From Alphaproteobacteria bacterium (GTDB taxonomy: Bacteria; Pseudomonadota; Alphaproteobacteria; Caulobacterales; Aquidulcibacteraceae), in NCBI GenBank assembly GCA_016124255.1, contig WGOB01000072.1, forward strand, positions 1-32,946: DNA of 32,946 nucleotides, in the 5' to 3' direction. The notes beneath the pieces were generated by a model. The model saw nothing but the letters and a program-made list of their open reading frames with translations. It did not search any database and was not told the DNA's origin. Of this stretch, positions 1 through 7,956 are shown one piece after another. Positions within the stretch are counted from its first letter, which is position 1, and each line of letters begins with the position of its first letter. A program made the position numbers and the translations under genes.

Positions 1-815
1 GCCTGGCGCATCACATCCGTATTGCTGGTACAATCGAAGGAATAGTCCGCGCCGCCATCGGTCAGCTCGACAAGATGCGCCACCACATCCTTGGTGTCCT
101 TCGGATTGACGAAATGCGTCATGCCGAATTTCTCGGCCATGGCGCGCTTGCCGGGATTGGTGTCGACGCCGATGATCTTGTCGGCGCCGACCATGCGCGC
201 AGCCTGCAGGACGTTGAGGCCGATGCCGCCGAGGCCGAACACCGCGACATTGGCGCCGGGCCAGACTTTCGCAGTATTGATGACGGCGCCGATGCCGGTG
301 GTGACGCCGCAGCCGATGTAGCAGATCTTGTCGAACGGCGCGTCGCTGCGGACTTTCGCGACCGCGATTTCCGGCATCACGGTGAAGTTGGAGAACGTGG
401 AGCAGCCCATGTAGTGCGCGATCGGCTTGCCGTTCATGGAAAAGCGGCTCGTGCCGTCGGGCATCACGCCCTTGCCCTGGGTGGCGCGGATCGCGGTGCA
501 GAGATTGCTCTTGCGCGAGAGGCAGGTTTTGCACGCGCGGCATTCCGGGGTGTAGAGCGGGATGACGTGATCGCCGACCGCCACGCTCGTCACGCCGGCG
601 CCGATTTCGCGCACGATCCCTGCGCCTTCGTGGCCGAGCACGCTTGGGAAAACGCCTTCACTGTCCTTGCCTTCCAGCGTGTAGGCGTCGGTGTGGCAGA
701 CGCCCGTCGCCATCACCTCGACCAGCACCTCGCCCGCGCGCGGGCCGTCGAGGTCAAGCTCGACGATTTCGAGCGGCTGGTTCGGCGCAACGGCCAGGGC
801 GGCTTTGGTTTTCAT
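1..815 (-). CDS. frmA: S-(hydroxymethyl)glutathione dehydrogenase / class III alcohol dehydrogenase, 3' end cut by window
   Basis: This gene encodes the zinc- and NAD-dependent enzyme that oxidises S-hydroxymethylglutathione in formaldehyde detoxification. I translated the minus strand from the ATG at 815; the frame stays open for 271 residues to the window edge, against about 370 for the family, so roughly 100 C-terminal residues are missing. Visible features are the catalytic zinc ligands Cys40 and His62 (GHEGAG), the four structural-zinc cysteines at 92, 95, 98 and 106, the class III stretch IRATQGKG...MPDGTSRFS, and the Rossmann motif GLGGIGLN. The class III stretch separates it from ordinary alcohol dehydrogenases. 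It is divergent from the flavin oxidoreductase at 1051. Because it runs off the edge it is easy to miss; long plus-strand open frames over it (75-1106) are shadows. Confidence 0.93.
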   Translation of the reverse strand, partial: MKTKAALAVAPNQPLEIVELDLDGPRAGEVLVEVMATGVCHTDAYTLEGKDSEGVFPSVLGHEGAGIVREIGAGVTSVAVGDHVIPLYTPECRACKTCLSRKSNLCTAIRATQGKGVMPDGTSRFSMNGKPIAHYMGCSTFSNFTVMPEIAVAKVRSDAPFDKICYIGCGVTTGIGAVINTAKVWPGANVAVFGLGGIGLNVLQAARMVGADKIIGVDTNPGKRAMAEKFGMTHFVNPKDTKDVVAHLVELTDGGADYSFDCTSNTDVMRQ

Positions 816-874
816 GGGCGCATCCTTGAAAGCTCCCATCTCCGGATTCGTCGCGGACTTGGTCCGGGGCGAAG

Positions 875-920
875 TCCGGGGCCCATAACCACAAGCGCTT
901 CGCGTTTATGGCCTCCGGGC
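875..920. repeat. Imperfect palindrome between divergent genes
   Basis: The segment TCCGGGGCCCATAA is followed about 20 bases later by TTATGGCCTCCGGG. These arms pair as a long imperfect hairpin with an inner AAGCGC/GCGTTT-like stem around TTCG. It lies between the divergent starts at 815 and 1051 and has no coding role. It could be a dispersed intergenic palindrome or a regulatory hairpin; one copy cannot decide. Confidence 0.45.
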
Positions 921-1050
921 CCGCGACTGCGCCGCGTCCCGGGGATGGGTGAATACCGTCAACGCATAGAGCGCAAGAGAGCGGCGACGCAACGTCAATA
1001 TTGCGGTCCATGGGCCGGCGCCCCACGATGGCCGCGAAGGAGTGGCGGTC

Positions 1051-2256
1051 ATGCTTGGTGCGAAATTGCGTTTTGGCGCGTTCATTGCCCCGTTTCACCC
1101 GCTTGACGAGAATCCCACGATGGCGCTCGAGCGCGATCTCGATCTCGTGTGCCTGATGGACAAGCTGGGTTATGACGAGGCTTGGATCGGGGAGCACCAT
1201 TCGGCGGGCTATGAGCTGATTGCGAGCCCGGAATTGTTCATCGCGACGGCAGCGGAGCGCACGAAGACCATTCGGCTGGGCACCGGCGTTTCGTCGCTGC
1301 CGTATCATCACCCGCTCATGCTTGCGGATCGGATCAACCAGCTCGATCATATCACGCGCGGCCGGGTGATGTTCGGCGTCGGGCCCGGCGCACTGCCGAG
1401 CGATGCGTTCATGATGGGCATTCCCGTCGACAAACAGCGCGACCGCATGGACGAGGCGATCGACGTGCTCTTGCCGCTGTTGCGCGGCGAGACGGTGACG
1501 CACAAGTCCGATTGGTTCGAGCTCAACGAAGCGCGCCTGCAGATGACGCCGTATACGCGGCCGAGCGTCGAGATCGCGGTGGCGTCGCAGGTGTCTCCCA
1601 CCGGCGCGCGCGCGGCGGGCAAGCATGGCGTGGGGCTGCTCTCGATCGGCGCGACGCAGACGGGCGGCTTCAACGCGCTTTCATCGAACTGGGCGATCGC
1701 GGAGGAGCAGGCGGCGGCTCACGGCAAGACCATGAACCGCAGCGCGTGGCGCCTTGTCGGTCCGATGCATGTGGCCGAGACGCGCGAACAGGCGCGCGCG
1801 GACGTGGGGTTCGGCCTGCAAAAATGGCTGAACTATTTTCTCGAGGTCGCCGCGCTGCCGCTGGCGCCGCAGGACGGCGGCGATCCGGTGGACGCCATGA
1901 TCGCGTCGGGCCTCGCGGTCATCGGCACGCCGGAGGATGCGATCGCGCAGCTTGAGCGCCTGGAAAAGCAATCGGGCGGATACGGCGCGTTCCTGCTGAT
2001 GGACCACAATTGGGCGCCGTGGGCGCGAAAGCAGAATTCCTACGAGATGATCGCGCGCTATGTCGCGCCGCAATTCCAGGCGCTGAACGAAAACCGGGCG
2101 GCGTCGCTGGCCTGGGCGCGGGATAACCGGCCCACGTTCATGGGCCAGGCGATGATGGCTGTCGGCGCGCGGGTCGCGCAGCACATCCAGGAAAAGGGAA
2201 CCGAGAACATCCGTCCCGAGATCCTTGAGGCGATGGGGATGAACAAGAAGACCTGA
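1051..2256 (+). CDS. LLM-class flavin-dependent oxidoreductase (limonene monooxygenase-like)
   Basis: A 401-residue member of the luciferase-like monooxygenase superfamily, which are FMNH2-dependent TIM-barrel enzymes. The N-terminal LRFGAFIAPFHP, the GYDEAWIGEHHS motif, the TKTIRLGTGVSSLPYHHP segment and GRVMFGVGPGALPSD are typical of the limonene 1,2-monooxygenase/alkanal monooxygenase branch. Substrate is not readable from sequence. I prefer the ATG at 1051 to the GTG at 1042, because AAGGAG at 1037-1042 then sits 8 bases before the start. The gene is alone in its unit: a formaldehyde dehydrogenase lies divergently upstream, and hairpins overlap its stop codon before the cold-shock gene. 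Confidence 0.85.
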   Translation: MLGAKLRFGAFIAPFHPLDENPTMALERDLDLVCLMDKLGYDEAWIGEHHSAGYELIASPELFIATAAERTKTIRLGTGVSSLPYHHPLMLADRINQLDHITRGRVMFGVGPGALPSDAFMMGIPVDKQRDRMDEAIDVLLPLLRGETVTHKSDWFELNEARLQMTPYTRPSVEIAVASQVSPTGARAAGKHGVGLLSIGATQTGGFNALSSNWAIAEEQAAAHGKTMNRSAWRLVGPMHVAETREQARADVGFGLQKWLNYFLEVAALPLAPQDGGDPVDAMIASGLAVIGTPEDAIAQLERLEKQSGGYGAFLLMDHNWAPWARKQNSYEMIARYVAPQFQALNENRAASLAWARDNRPTFMGQAMMAVGARVAQHIQEKGTENIRPEILEAMGMNKKT

Positions 2257-2285
2257 GAGCAGCCCCGCGCAGGTCTTGCCGGGGC
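2248..2285 (+). terminator. Two overlapping, mutually exclusive hairpins at the end of the flavin oxidoreductase gene
   Basis: AAGACCTG (2248-2255) pairs perfectly with CAGGTCTT (2270-2277) and spans the stop codon. GCCCCG (2262-2267) pairs with CGGGGC (2280-2285). The second stem uses the loop of the first, so the two cannot form together. No T-run follows, so intrinsic termination is uncertain. Confidence 0.4.
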
Positions 2286-2384
2286 CGCGCCAACGCGCTA
2301 CATCTGAGCGAGATTTCTGTCGCGCTTGATCGCTTTCCCCGCCTTCGCGCCCGGATCGTCATCTTTTTCGTCAGACCTCAATCA

Positions 2385-2411
2385 GCCGCTTCGGCGGCGC
2401 TCATTCTTTTT
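2385..2411 (+). promoter_or_regulatory. TTCG-capped hairpin plus T-rich tract in the cold-shock gene leader
   Basis: GCCGC-TTCG-GCGGC at 2385-2398 forms a 5-bp stem with a stable tetraloop. It is followed by TCATTCTTTTTCT, ending just before the GGAGG ribosome site of the gene at 2424. It has the form of an intrinsic terminator, acting either for the upstream gene or as an attenuator in the cold-shock leader. Confidence 0.5.
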
Positions 2412-2423
2412 CTGGAGGCGACG

Positions 2424-2630
2424 ATGGCTGTTGGCGTTGTCAAGTTCTTTGATGCAAATCGTGGATTCGGCTTCATTCAGCCGGAAGGCGGCGGCGCCGA
2501 CGTGTTCGTGCACATCTCCGCGGTCGAGCGCGCCGGCATGAGCGCGCTTGCGGAGGGCCAGCGCCTGAATTTCGAGATTGAGAAGGACAAGCGCGGCCGC
2601 AATGCTGCGTCCAATCTCTCGGCTGCGTGA
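2424..2630 (+). CDS. Cold-shock protein, CspA family
   Basis: A 68-residue single cold-shock domain (OB-fold), a nucleic-acid chaperone that melts RNA secondary structure. The RNP1-like motif NRGFGFIQPE and the RNP2-like motif DVFVHISAV are both present, and the length is standard. GGAGG lies 8 bases before the ATG. The leader carries a TTCG hairpin with a T-rich tract (2385-2411). The following small basic protein begins 10 bases after the stop, so the two are probably cotranscribed. Which Csp paralogue this is cannot be told from one gene. Confidence 0.95.
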   Translation: MAVGVVKFFDANRGFGFIQPEGGGADVFVHISAVERAGMSALAEGQRLNFEIEKDKRGRNAASNLSAA

Positions 2631-2639
2631 GATGCGGCC

Positions 2640-2936
2640 ATGACTCTTGACGAGAGAATTCCAACGCTGTCCGGCGCAGAGCTTGAGATTCTGCGGGCCA
2701 ACGCGGCGCGCTTGCGCGAGTCCGGCGCGCCCAAGCAGGCGCTGGAGGCGGAACGCGTGCTGCCCCTGATCGAGGCCGAATTGGCGCAGCGTCGCGCCAG
2801 CGCGCCCGCGCCGGCGAAGAAGACGCGCGCGGTGAAGGCCAAGACGCCGGCGAAAGCGAAGGCGCCCGCGAAAGCGAAGGCGAAGAAGGCGAAGCCCGCG
2901 GACGCGGACCAGGACGCCGACCAGGACGACGCGTAG
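2640..2936 (+). CDS. Small protein with Lys/Ala/Pro-rich basic tail
   Basis: A 98-residue protein of unknown function. Residues 1-52 look helical (LSGAELEILRANAARLRESG...ALEAERVLPLIEAELAQRR). Residues 53-88 are a low-complexity basic tail built from AKAK/APAKAK repeats, like histone H1 or bacterial nucleoid-protein tails, and the end is acidic (DADQDADQDDA). It starts 10 bases after the cold-shock gene, so a shared mRNA and a role in nucleic-acid binding are reasonable inferences. The tail is compositionally biased and should not be taken as homology to histones. Confidence 0.7.
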   Translation: MTLDERIPTLSGAELEILRANAARLRESGAPKQALEAERVLPLIEAELAQRRASAPAPAKKTRAVKAKTPAKAKAPAKAKAKKAKPADADQDADQDDA

Positions 2937-3027
2937 CCGCGGTCTTCCCCCTCTTGCTTCCGCATCTTGGGGCTTCCCTTCGCGGCGCGCGATGAAACAA
3001 TTCACGCGCTGATGCGTTGAAGCGCAC

Positions 3028-3957
3028 GTGAAGCCGTCTTTGAACCAACCGATCTTCGCGGGCACGCCTGCGCCTTCTCGCGTGGGTCGGTCGCGCGCGC
3101 TCGTGTTGCTGAACGAGAAGGCGGGCGGCGTTGGTCCCGGCGATCGCGCCCGCCTGGACGAGGCGCTTTCCGCGTCGTTCGAACGCCATGAGATCATCGG
3201 CGTCGACGCGGTGAGTTCGGCGCTGTTCACGCGCGATGTCGATGTCATCATCGCGCTCGGCGGAGATGGCACGGCGCGCGCGCTGGCCGCCGCCGCGCCG
3301 CGCGAGGGCCCCCCGCTCATCCTGCTGCCCGGGGGCACGCTGAACGTGCTGCCGCGGGCGCTCTATGGCGAGCGCAGCTGGCCGGAGGCGCTGAGCGCCG
3401 CGCTTGAACAGGGGGTCGTCCAGCGGCTGCCGTGCGGGCGGGCCAATGGCGAGCCGTTCTTCGTGGCGGCGATTTTCGGCGGGCCGACGCTGCTTGCGCG
3501 TGCGCGCGAGGCGATGCGGGAGGGGCGCTATCTGCGCGCTCTGCGGCGGCTCAACCTCTACGCACGCCGCGCGGTGACCCATCGGCTGCGGGCGCGGCCG
3601 GCGGTGGGAGACCGGATGCGCCGCGCGCGTGCGATCGGCGTATTGTGCCCGGTGTTTTCCGGCGCGCTGGCGGCGGACGATTTCGAATGGGTGCGCCTGG
3701 AACGCGACGGACTGATCGACATGGCGCGCCTTGGCCTGCGCTCGGCGCTGGGCCCGGGCTGGCGTGAGGACGACGCAGTCGATCTGCGCCGCTGCACGCG
3801 GGGCGACATCGTCTCGCTTGGGCTCATCCCCGCGACGCTCGATGGAGAGCCGCGGACGTTTCTCTCCCGCGTACAGATCACGTTCGAGCGCGAGGGACCG
3901 CTGGTCGTGGCGGTCCCAGACAGCGCATCAGCCGAGGAGGAGAAGGGTGCGCTTTAG
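3028..3957 (+). CDS. Diacylglycerol kinase catalytic-domain protein (lipid kinase)
   Basis: A 309-residue member of the DAGK/YegS/sphingosine-kinase family, which phosphorylates a lipid hydroxyl with ATP at the inner membrane. Visible are the nucleotide motif GGDGT at 78-82 and PGGTLNVLPRAL at 101-112, corresponding to the family PxGTxN motif. The lipid substrate cannot be assigned. The GTG at 3028 has only a weak ribosome site; a GTG at 3082 (before GRSRALVLLNE) is an alternative start. The stop codon lies 2 bases before the metallophosphoesterase start, so the two are probably cotranslated. Confidence 0.85.
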   Translation: MKPSLNQPIFAGTPAPSRVGRSRALVLLNEKAGGVGPGDRARLDEALSASFERHEIIGVDAVSSALFTRDVDVIIALGGDGTARALAAAAPREGPPLILLPGGTLNVLPRALYGERSWPEALSAALEQGVVQRLPCGRANGEPFFVAAIFGGPTLLARAREAMREGRYLRALRRLNLYARRAVTHRLRARPAVGDRMRRARAIGVLCPVFSGALAADDFEWVRLERDGLIDMARLGLRSALGPGWREDDAVDLRRCTRGDIVSLGLIPATLDGEPRTFLSRVQITFEREGPLVVAVPDSASAEEEKGAL

Positions 3958-3959
3958 CA

Positions 3960-4808
3960 GTGGAAATCGTACACGTCTCGGACTTGCATATCGGCTGCGA
4001 GGATCAGGCGGCGCTCGACGCGGCTGCGCGCTTCATCGCGCGCCGCAAGCCGAGCGGGGTCATCGCGACGGGGGATCTCACCGCGGTCGGGGCGCGCGAC
4101 GAACTGGACAAGGCGTTTGCGTGGCTCGCGAGTCTTGAGGCGCCGGCGATGGCGATGCCGGGCAATCACGACACGCCCTATTACAGCCTGATGCGCCGGC
4201 TCGGCGATCCGTTCGGCCGCTTCGCGCGTTCCGCGTCCGGGGCGCGGCGGGTGCGGACCAACGCATGGGCGACCCCGGATTTCGTGGTCGCGCCGATCAA
4301 CACGGCGCGCGGCGTGCAGTTGCGGCTCAATTGGGCGCTTGGCGCTGTTTCCCGGCGCCAGGTGGACGCAGCCGCGGCGGTGCTCGGCGAAGCCGGCAGC
4401 GACGCGCTGCGGATCGTCGCTTCGCACCATCCGCTCATCTGGCCGAAACAGGCCCCGATCGGCGGGCGAACGCGCGGCGGCGCGCGCGCCGCGGCGGCGC
4501 TGGTGAAGGCGGGCGCCGACGTGTTTCTCAGCGGGCATCTGCACGCCGCGAGCGCGTGGCCCATCGCCCTTGGCGGCCGCAGGGCGGTGAGCGTTTCAGC
4601 GGGCACGCTGTCGACTCGGCTGCGCGACGAGCCTGGGGGATTCACGCTGATACGCCATGCAGGCCCGGCGATCGTTGAGGTGGAGATCGTGCATATCGGG
4701 GCGCAGGGCGCGTGCCGGACGGCGCATCTGCACCGCTTTGATCTGCGCGAGCCCACAGCAAGTGCGGACGCCGCGGGACCTCAAGGCGCCGTTAGAGACC
4801 GGGCTTGA
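3960..4808 (+). CDS. Calcineurin-like metallophosphoesterase
   Basis: A 282-residue protein with the full binuclear-metal motif set: DLHIG (8-12), GDLT (38-41), GNHD (68-71), SHHP and GHLHAA. It hydrolyses a phosphoester of unknown identity, and cytoplasmic location is implied by the lack of a signal peptide. The GTG start at 3960 follows a purine-rich GAGGAGGAGAAGGG. It lies 2 bases after the lipid-kinase gene, which suggests a shared unit. Its last 17 bases overlap the 3' end of the convergent alcohol dehydrogenase gene. Related proteins in such pairs act on lipids or nucleotides, but nothing here decides between them. Confidence 0.88.
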   Translation: MEIVHVSDLHIGCEDQAALDAAARFIARRKPSGVIATGDLTAVGARDELDKAFAWLASLEAPAMAMPGNHDTPYYSLMRRLGDPFGRFARSASGARRVRTNAWATPDFVVAPINTARGVQLRLNWALGAVSRRQVDAAAAVLGEAGSDALRIVASHHPLIWPKQAPIGGRTRGGARAAAALVKAGADVFLSGHLHAASAWPIALGGRRAVSVSAGTLSTRLRDEPGGFTLIRHAGPAIVEVEIVHIGAQGACRTAHLHRFDLREPTASADAAGPQGAVRDRA

Positions 4809-5877
4809 CCAGAATCTTCACATGCGACTCCGGGCTGGCCAGCGCAGTGAAGGATTCCGCGACGCCCTCGAGCGGGCATTCGCCGGTGATCAGCGGCGCG
4901 ACTGGAATGATCCCATCGGCGATATCGGTGAGCGTGCGGGCGAATTCGTCTGGGGTGTAGCCGAGCACGAATTTGAGTTCGAGCTGCTTGTTGATGGCGA
5001 GCGAAGGCTCGATCTTGTCCGTTTCCATGCAAACGCCGGCGACAAGGATCTGCGCATGCGGCGGGGCGCGCTCGATCAGCGACTGGAGCACGCCCGGCGC
5101 ACCGACGCATTCGAACACGACCGGCCGCGCGACGCTCTGGCCGCCCATGCGCGCCATGGTCGCGGCGCCCAACGAGTCCGGCACGCCGAGGCTGGTCCAT
5201 TTGCCGTGCGGATCATCCGTACCCGGATCGACGACGATGTCGGCGCCCATGGCGCGCGCGGCTTCGCGGCGGCGCGCGGAGAAATCTGCGGCGATCACCG
5301 CGCCCCAGCCTTTCGCGGGGCCCTGCGCCTTCAGGCTGGCGATGACGGCGAGGCCCACGGGGCCGCAACCGATGACGAGCGCGACCGATCCCTTCTCCAT
5401 CGCTGATTGCGCCACCGCATGCGCGCCCACCGCCATCGGCTCGGTGAGCGCGGCGTGCTCGGCGGAGAGACCGTTCGGGACCTCCAGAAGCATGGGCTCC
5501 ATCAGGGCCATGTATTCCGCGAAGCCGCCCGGATAGCGGTTGGAATAGCCGACAGCCTCGAAGCCCTGGGCGTCAAATGCTACGGGCATGGCGACAACGC
5601 GCGCGCCCGGCTTGAAGCGCCCGCCGCCAGCGCCGTGCTCGATCACCTCGGCGCAATATTCGTGGCCGAAGACGACATCTTTGCTGGGATCCAGATTACC
5701 TACGCCGCCCGCGCGCCGTGTGAGATCGACCATGTGGTCGAGATAGTGGAGCGCGTGCAGGTCCGATCCGCAGATGCCGCAGGCGAGCGTTTTCACCAAT
5801 GTCTGGCCCGGGCCGGGCTGGGGCGCTGCGATCTCGTCGCAGACCAGCGCCTTGTCGCGGCGAACGACGGCGCGCAT
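4792..5877 (-). CDS. Zinc-binding medium-chain alcohol dehydrogenase
   Basis: A 361-residue medium-chain dehydrogenase. The catalytic-zinc region is present: CGICGSDLH with Cys36 and His41, then GHE at 71-73. The cofactor fold is seen in GCGPVGLAVIASLKAQGP. The four-cysteine structural-zinc lobe, which the enzyme at 1-815 has, is not present here; that region instead reads MPVAFDAQGFEAVGYSN. This places it outside the classical alcohol dehydrogenases, nearer the threonine-dehydrogenase-like or zinc-binding dehydrogenases of unknown substrate. Its ATG shares one base with the upstream stop codon (TGATG), so it is translationally coupled to the serine hydrolase. Confidence 0.87.
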   Translation of the reverse strand: MRAVVRRDKALVCDEIAAPQPGPGQTLVKTLACGICGSDLHALHYLDHMVDLTRRAGGVGNLDPSKDVVFGHEYCAEVIEHGAGGGRFKPGARVVAMPVAFDAQGFEAVGYSNRYPGGFAEYMALMEPMLLEVPNGLSAEHAALTEPMAVGAHAVAQSAMEKGSVALVIGCGPVGLAVIASLKAQGPAKGWGAVIAADFSARRREAARAMGADIVVDPGTDDPHGKWTSLGVPDSLGAATMARMGGQSVARPVVFECVGAPGVLQSLIERAPPHAQILVAGVCMETDKIEPSLAINKQLELKFVLGYTPDEFARTLTDIADGIIPVAPLITGECPLEGVAESFTALASPESHVKILVKPGL

Positions 5878-7133
5878 CAGGAATTGCTTTCCGTCATCGC
5901 GGAATAGACCAGCGTGCGCAGCTCGCGGCGGATCGGGTAGCTCGTGGAGGGCATGAGCTGGGTCATGAAAACGACCGCCAAATCCTCTTTGGGATCGATC
6001 CAGAACGCGGTTGAGGCCATGCCGCCCCAGAAATACTCGCCGAGAGAGCCCATGTTCTGCGTGCGCGCCTGATCGATCGTCATCGCGAAGCCGAGACCGA
6101 AGCCGAGGCCGGCGAAGATCGCCTCGCTAAACAGCGATTGGGAGCACTCGATCAGCTCCTTGCCGTCGGGGAGATGATTGAGCGTCATCAGCTCGATCGT
6201 CTTGGGGCTGAGGAGGCGATGGCCGTTCAGTTCGCCCCGGTTCAGCAGCATGCGGCAGAATTGCATGTAATCCGCCGCCGTGCCGACGAGCCCGCCGCCG
6301 CCGGATTCCATTTTCGGCGCGGTGCGGTAGCGGCTGGTCTCGGGGTCGTCCTGCAGCACGGTCTTGCCGGACGGCGTGAGCGCGTAGCAGGCGGCGAAGC
6401 GCTTCTGCTCGCTCTCCTTCACGAAAAACGCGGTATCCTTCATGCCCAAAGGATCGAAAATCCGTGTGCGGAGGAAATCGGAGAATTTCTGGCCCGATGC
6501 GCGCTCGATGAGGAGGCCGAGCACGTCAGTCGATACGGAATAGTTCCAGGCCGTCCCGGGCGAAAACTCGAGCGGAATCTCGGCAAGCCTGGCGGCGAAA
6601 TCGTCGAGCGTGTTCTCGTGCCAGTCCTCCAGCTTGGCTCTGCGGTAGGCGGCGTCGACATTGGTGCGGTTCTGGAAGCCGTAGGTGAGGCCGGAGGTGT
6701 GGCGCAGAAGGTCGATCGCGCGCATCGGCGCGTCGGTGCGTCTGGTCTGCCAGGCGCCGGGGATGCCGGCGGCGTAGACGCCGAGATTGCGCCATTCGGG
6801 GATGAGGCGGTGGACCGGATCGTCGAGCGAGATCGCGCCTTCCTCCACCAGCATCATGAAGGCGACGGAAGTGATCGGCTTGGTCATCGAATAGATGCGG
6901 AAGAGGGTGTCTTCCGACAGCGCCGCGCCGCGCTCTACGTCCTGTTTGCCCAGCACGCTCTGATGGGCGATCTCGCCGCGCCGCAGAACGAGCGTCTGGG
7001 CGCACGGCAGTTTCCCCTGCGAGAGGTATTTGCGCTCCAGAAACGCGTCGATCCGCGCGAGGCGGTCGCTGGAAAAGCCTAACGCTTCGGGGCGGGCCTG
7101 ACGCAGGGGCGTGACGGCTGGGGCGGTGGACAT
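5877..7133 (-). CDS. Serine hydrolase of the beta-lactamase/EstB family
   Basis: A 418-residue class C beta-lactamase-fold protein, of the kind that acts as an esterase or D-amino-acid peptidase. The nucleophile motif SMTK is at 82-85 and the Tyr motif reads YSV in GTAWNYSVSTDVLG (the Tyr near 196). No signal peptide is visible, which fits a cytoplasmic esterase better than a secreted beta-lactamase. It is first in a two-gene unit with the dehydrogenase below it and is divergent from the Crp/Fnr regulator, which could control it. GGAGGAACC precedes the ATG. Confidence 0.88.
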   Translation of the reverse strand: MSTAPAVTPLRQARPEALGFSSDRLARIDAFLERKYLSQGKLPCAQTLVLRRGEIAHQSVLGKQDVERGAALSEDTLFRIYSMTKPITSVAFMMLVEEGAISLDDPVHRLIPEWRNLGVYAAGIPGAWQTRRTDAPMRAIDLLRHTSGLTYGFQNRTNVDAAYRRAKLEDWHENTLDDFAARLAEIPLEFSPGTAWNYSVSTDVLGLLIERASGQKFSDFLRTRIFDPLGMKDTAFFVKESEQKRFAACYALTPSGKTVLQDDPETSRYRTAPKMESGGGGLVGTAADYMQFCRMLLNRGELNGHRLLSPKTIELMTLNHLPDGKELIECSQSLFSEAIFAGLGFGLGFAMTIDQARTQNMGSLGEYFWGGMASTAFWIDPKEDLAVVFMTQLMPSTSYPIRRELRTLVYSAMTESNS

Positions 7134-7172
7134 GGTTCCTCCTTGGCGCGTGCGGCGGCGCTTTGAATTGTT

Positions 7173-7201
7173 TTTACCGCGACGCGGCGTCCAGCTAGAA
7201 T
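7173..7201 (+). promoter_or_regulatory. Candidate sigma-70-type promoter for the Crp/Fnr gene
   Basis: TTTACC (7173-7178) and TAGAAT (7196-7201) are 17 bases apart, matching 4/6 and 5/6 of the -35 and -10 consensus. The -10 lies 45 bases before the preferred start codon. Confidence 0.42.
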
Positions 7202-7246
7202 GCCGTTCCTTCGGATTTCAAGGACAAGTTGGCGGAGGCGTGGAAA

Positions 7247-7942
7247 GTGTCAGGCGCAAGCCGCACGACGCTGGAGGCTGTGGAGGCGGCGCTGGCCAAG
7301 GCCAAGCTGTTCCAGCGCATGGGCGCAGACGCCCGGCGCCGCCTCGCCGCGACTGGCGCGGTGCAGGCGCTGGAGCCGCGCGCGCGACTCTTCTCCAAGG
7401 GCGACGAGGGCGATGCGATGTACGTCGTGCTCGAAGGCGAAGTTGAGGTGCGCATCAGTTCGGAAGGCGGGCGTGACGTGCGCATCGCCGCGCTCGGCGC
7501 CGGCAGCGTGATCGGGGAAATGGCGGCGCTCGACGGCGGGCCGCGTTCGGCGGATGTGGACGCCGTGCGCCGCACGCGGCTGTTGCGCATTCCGCGCGAT
7601 TCCGTGGTGGAGGCGATGCGGGCGGAGCCTGACACGCTGATCGATCTCGTCGCGGAATTGAGCCGGCGCCTGCGCGATACGGATGCGGCGCTCGAGGACG
7701 CGGCGCTGCTCGATCTGGGCGGGCGGTTGGCGCGGCTCCTGTTGCGCGAGGCCGGCGACGGCGCGGTCGTTTCGTTGACGCAGGTGGAGATGGCGCGGCG
7801 CATCGGCGCGTCGCGCGAAAAGGTGAACCGCAAGCTGCACGAATGGTGCGACGAGGGCATAATCGCGCTCGGCCGCTCCGGCGTGCGCATCGTGCGCCGC
7901 GCGGCGCTGGAAGGCGTGATCGAAGACTTGCGCGCGCGCTGA
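7247..7942 (+). CDS. Crp/Fnr-family transcriptional regulator
   Basis: A 231-residue regulator. Residues of roughly 25-135 form a cyclic-nucleotide-binding-type beta roll (LFSKGDEGDAMYVVLEGEVEV...GAGSVIGEMAALDGGPRSADV). The C-terminus is a winged helix-turn-helix (LTQVEMARRIGASREKVNRKLHEW). No cysteine cluster of the FNR iron-sulfur type is seen, so it is probably ligand-binding in the CRP manner, although the PRSADV segment replaces the cAMP-binding RS[T/S]A pattern. I chose the GTG at 7247 because GGAGG lies 8 bases upstream; a TTG at 7229 would add 6 residues. It is divergent from the serine hydrolase unit. Confidence 0.88.
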   Translation: MSGASRTTLEAVEAALAKAKLFQRMGADARRRLAATGAVQALEPRARLFSKGDEGDAMYVVLEGEVEVRISSEGGRDVRIAALGAGSVIGEMAALDGGPRSADVDAVRRTRLLRIPRDSVVEAMRAEPDTLIDLVAELSRRLRDTDAALEDAALLDLGGRLARLLLREAGDGAVVSLTQVEMARRIGASREKVNRKLHEWCDEGIIALGRSGVRIVRRAALEGVIEDLRAR

Positions 7943-7956
7943 GGCGCACACCCGGC

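Noticed and set aside
75-1106. 343-residue plus frame
   Set aside because: It is antisense to the recognisable formaldehyde dehydrogenase, which has no stop in the window.
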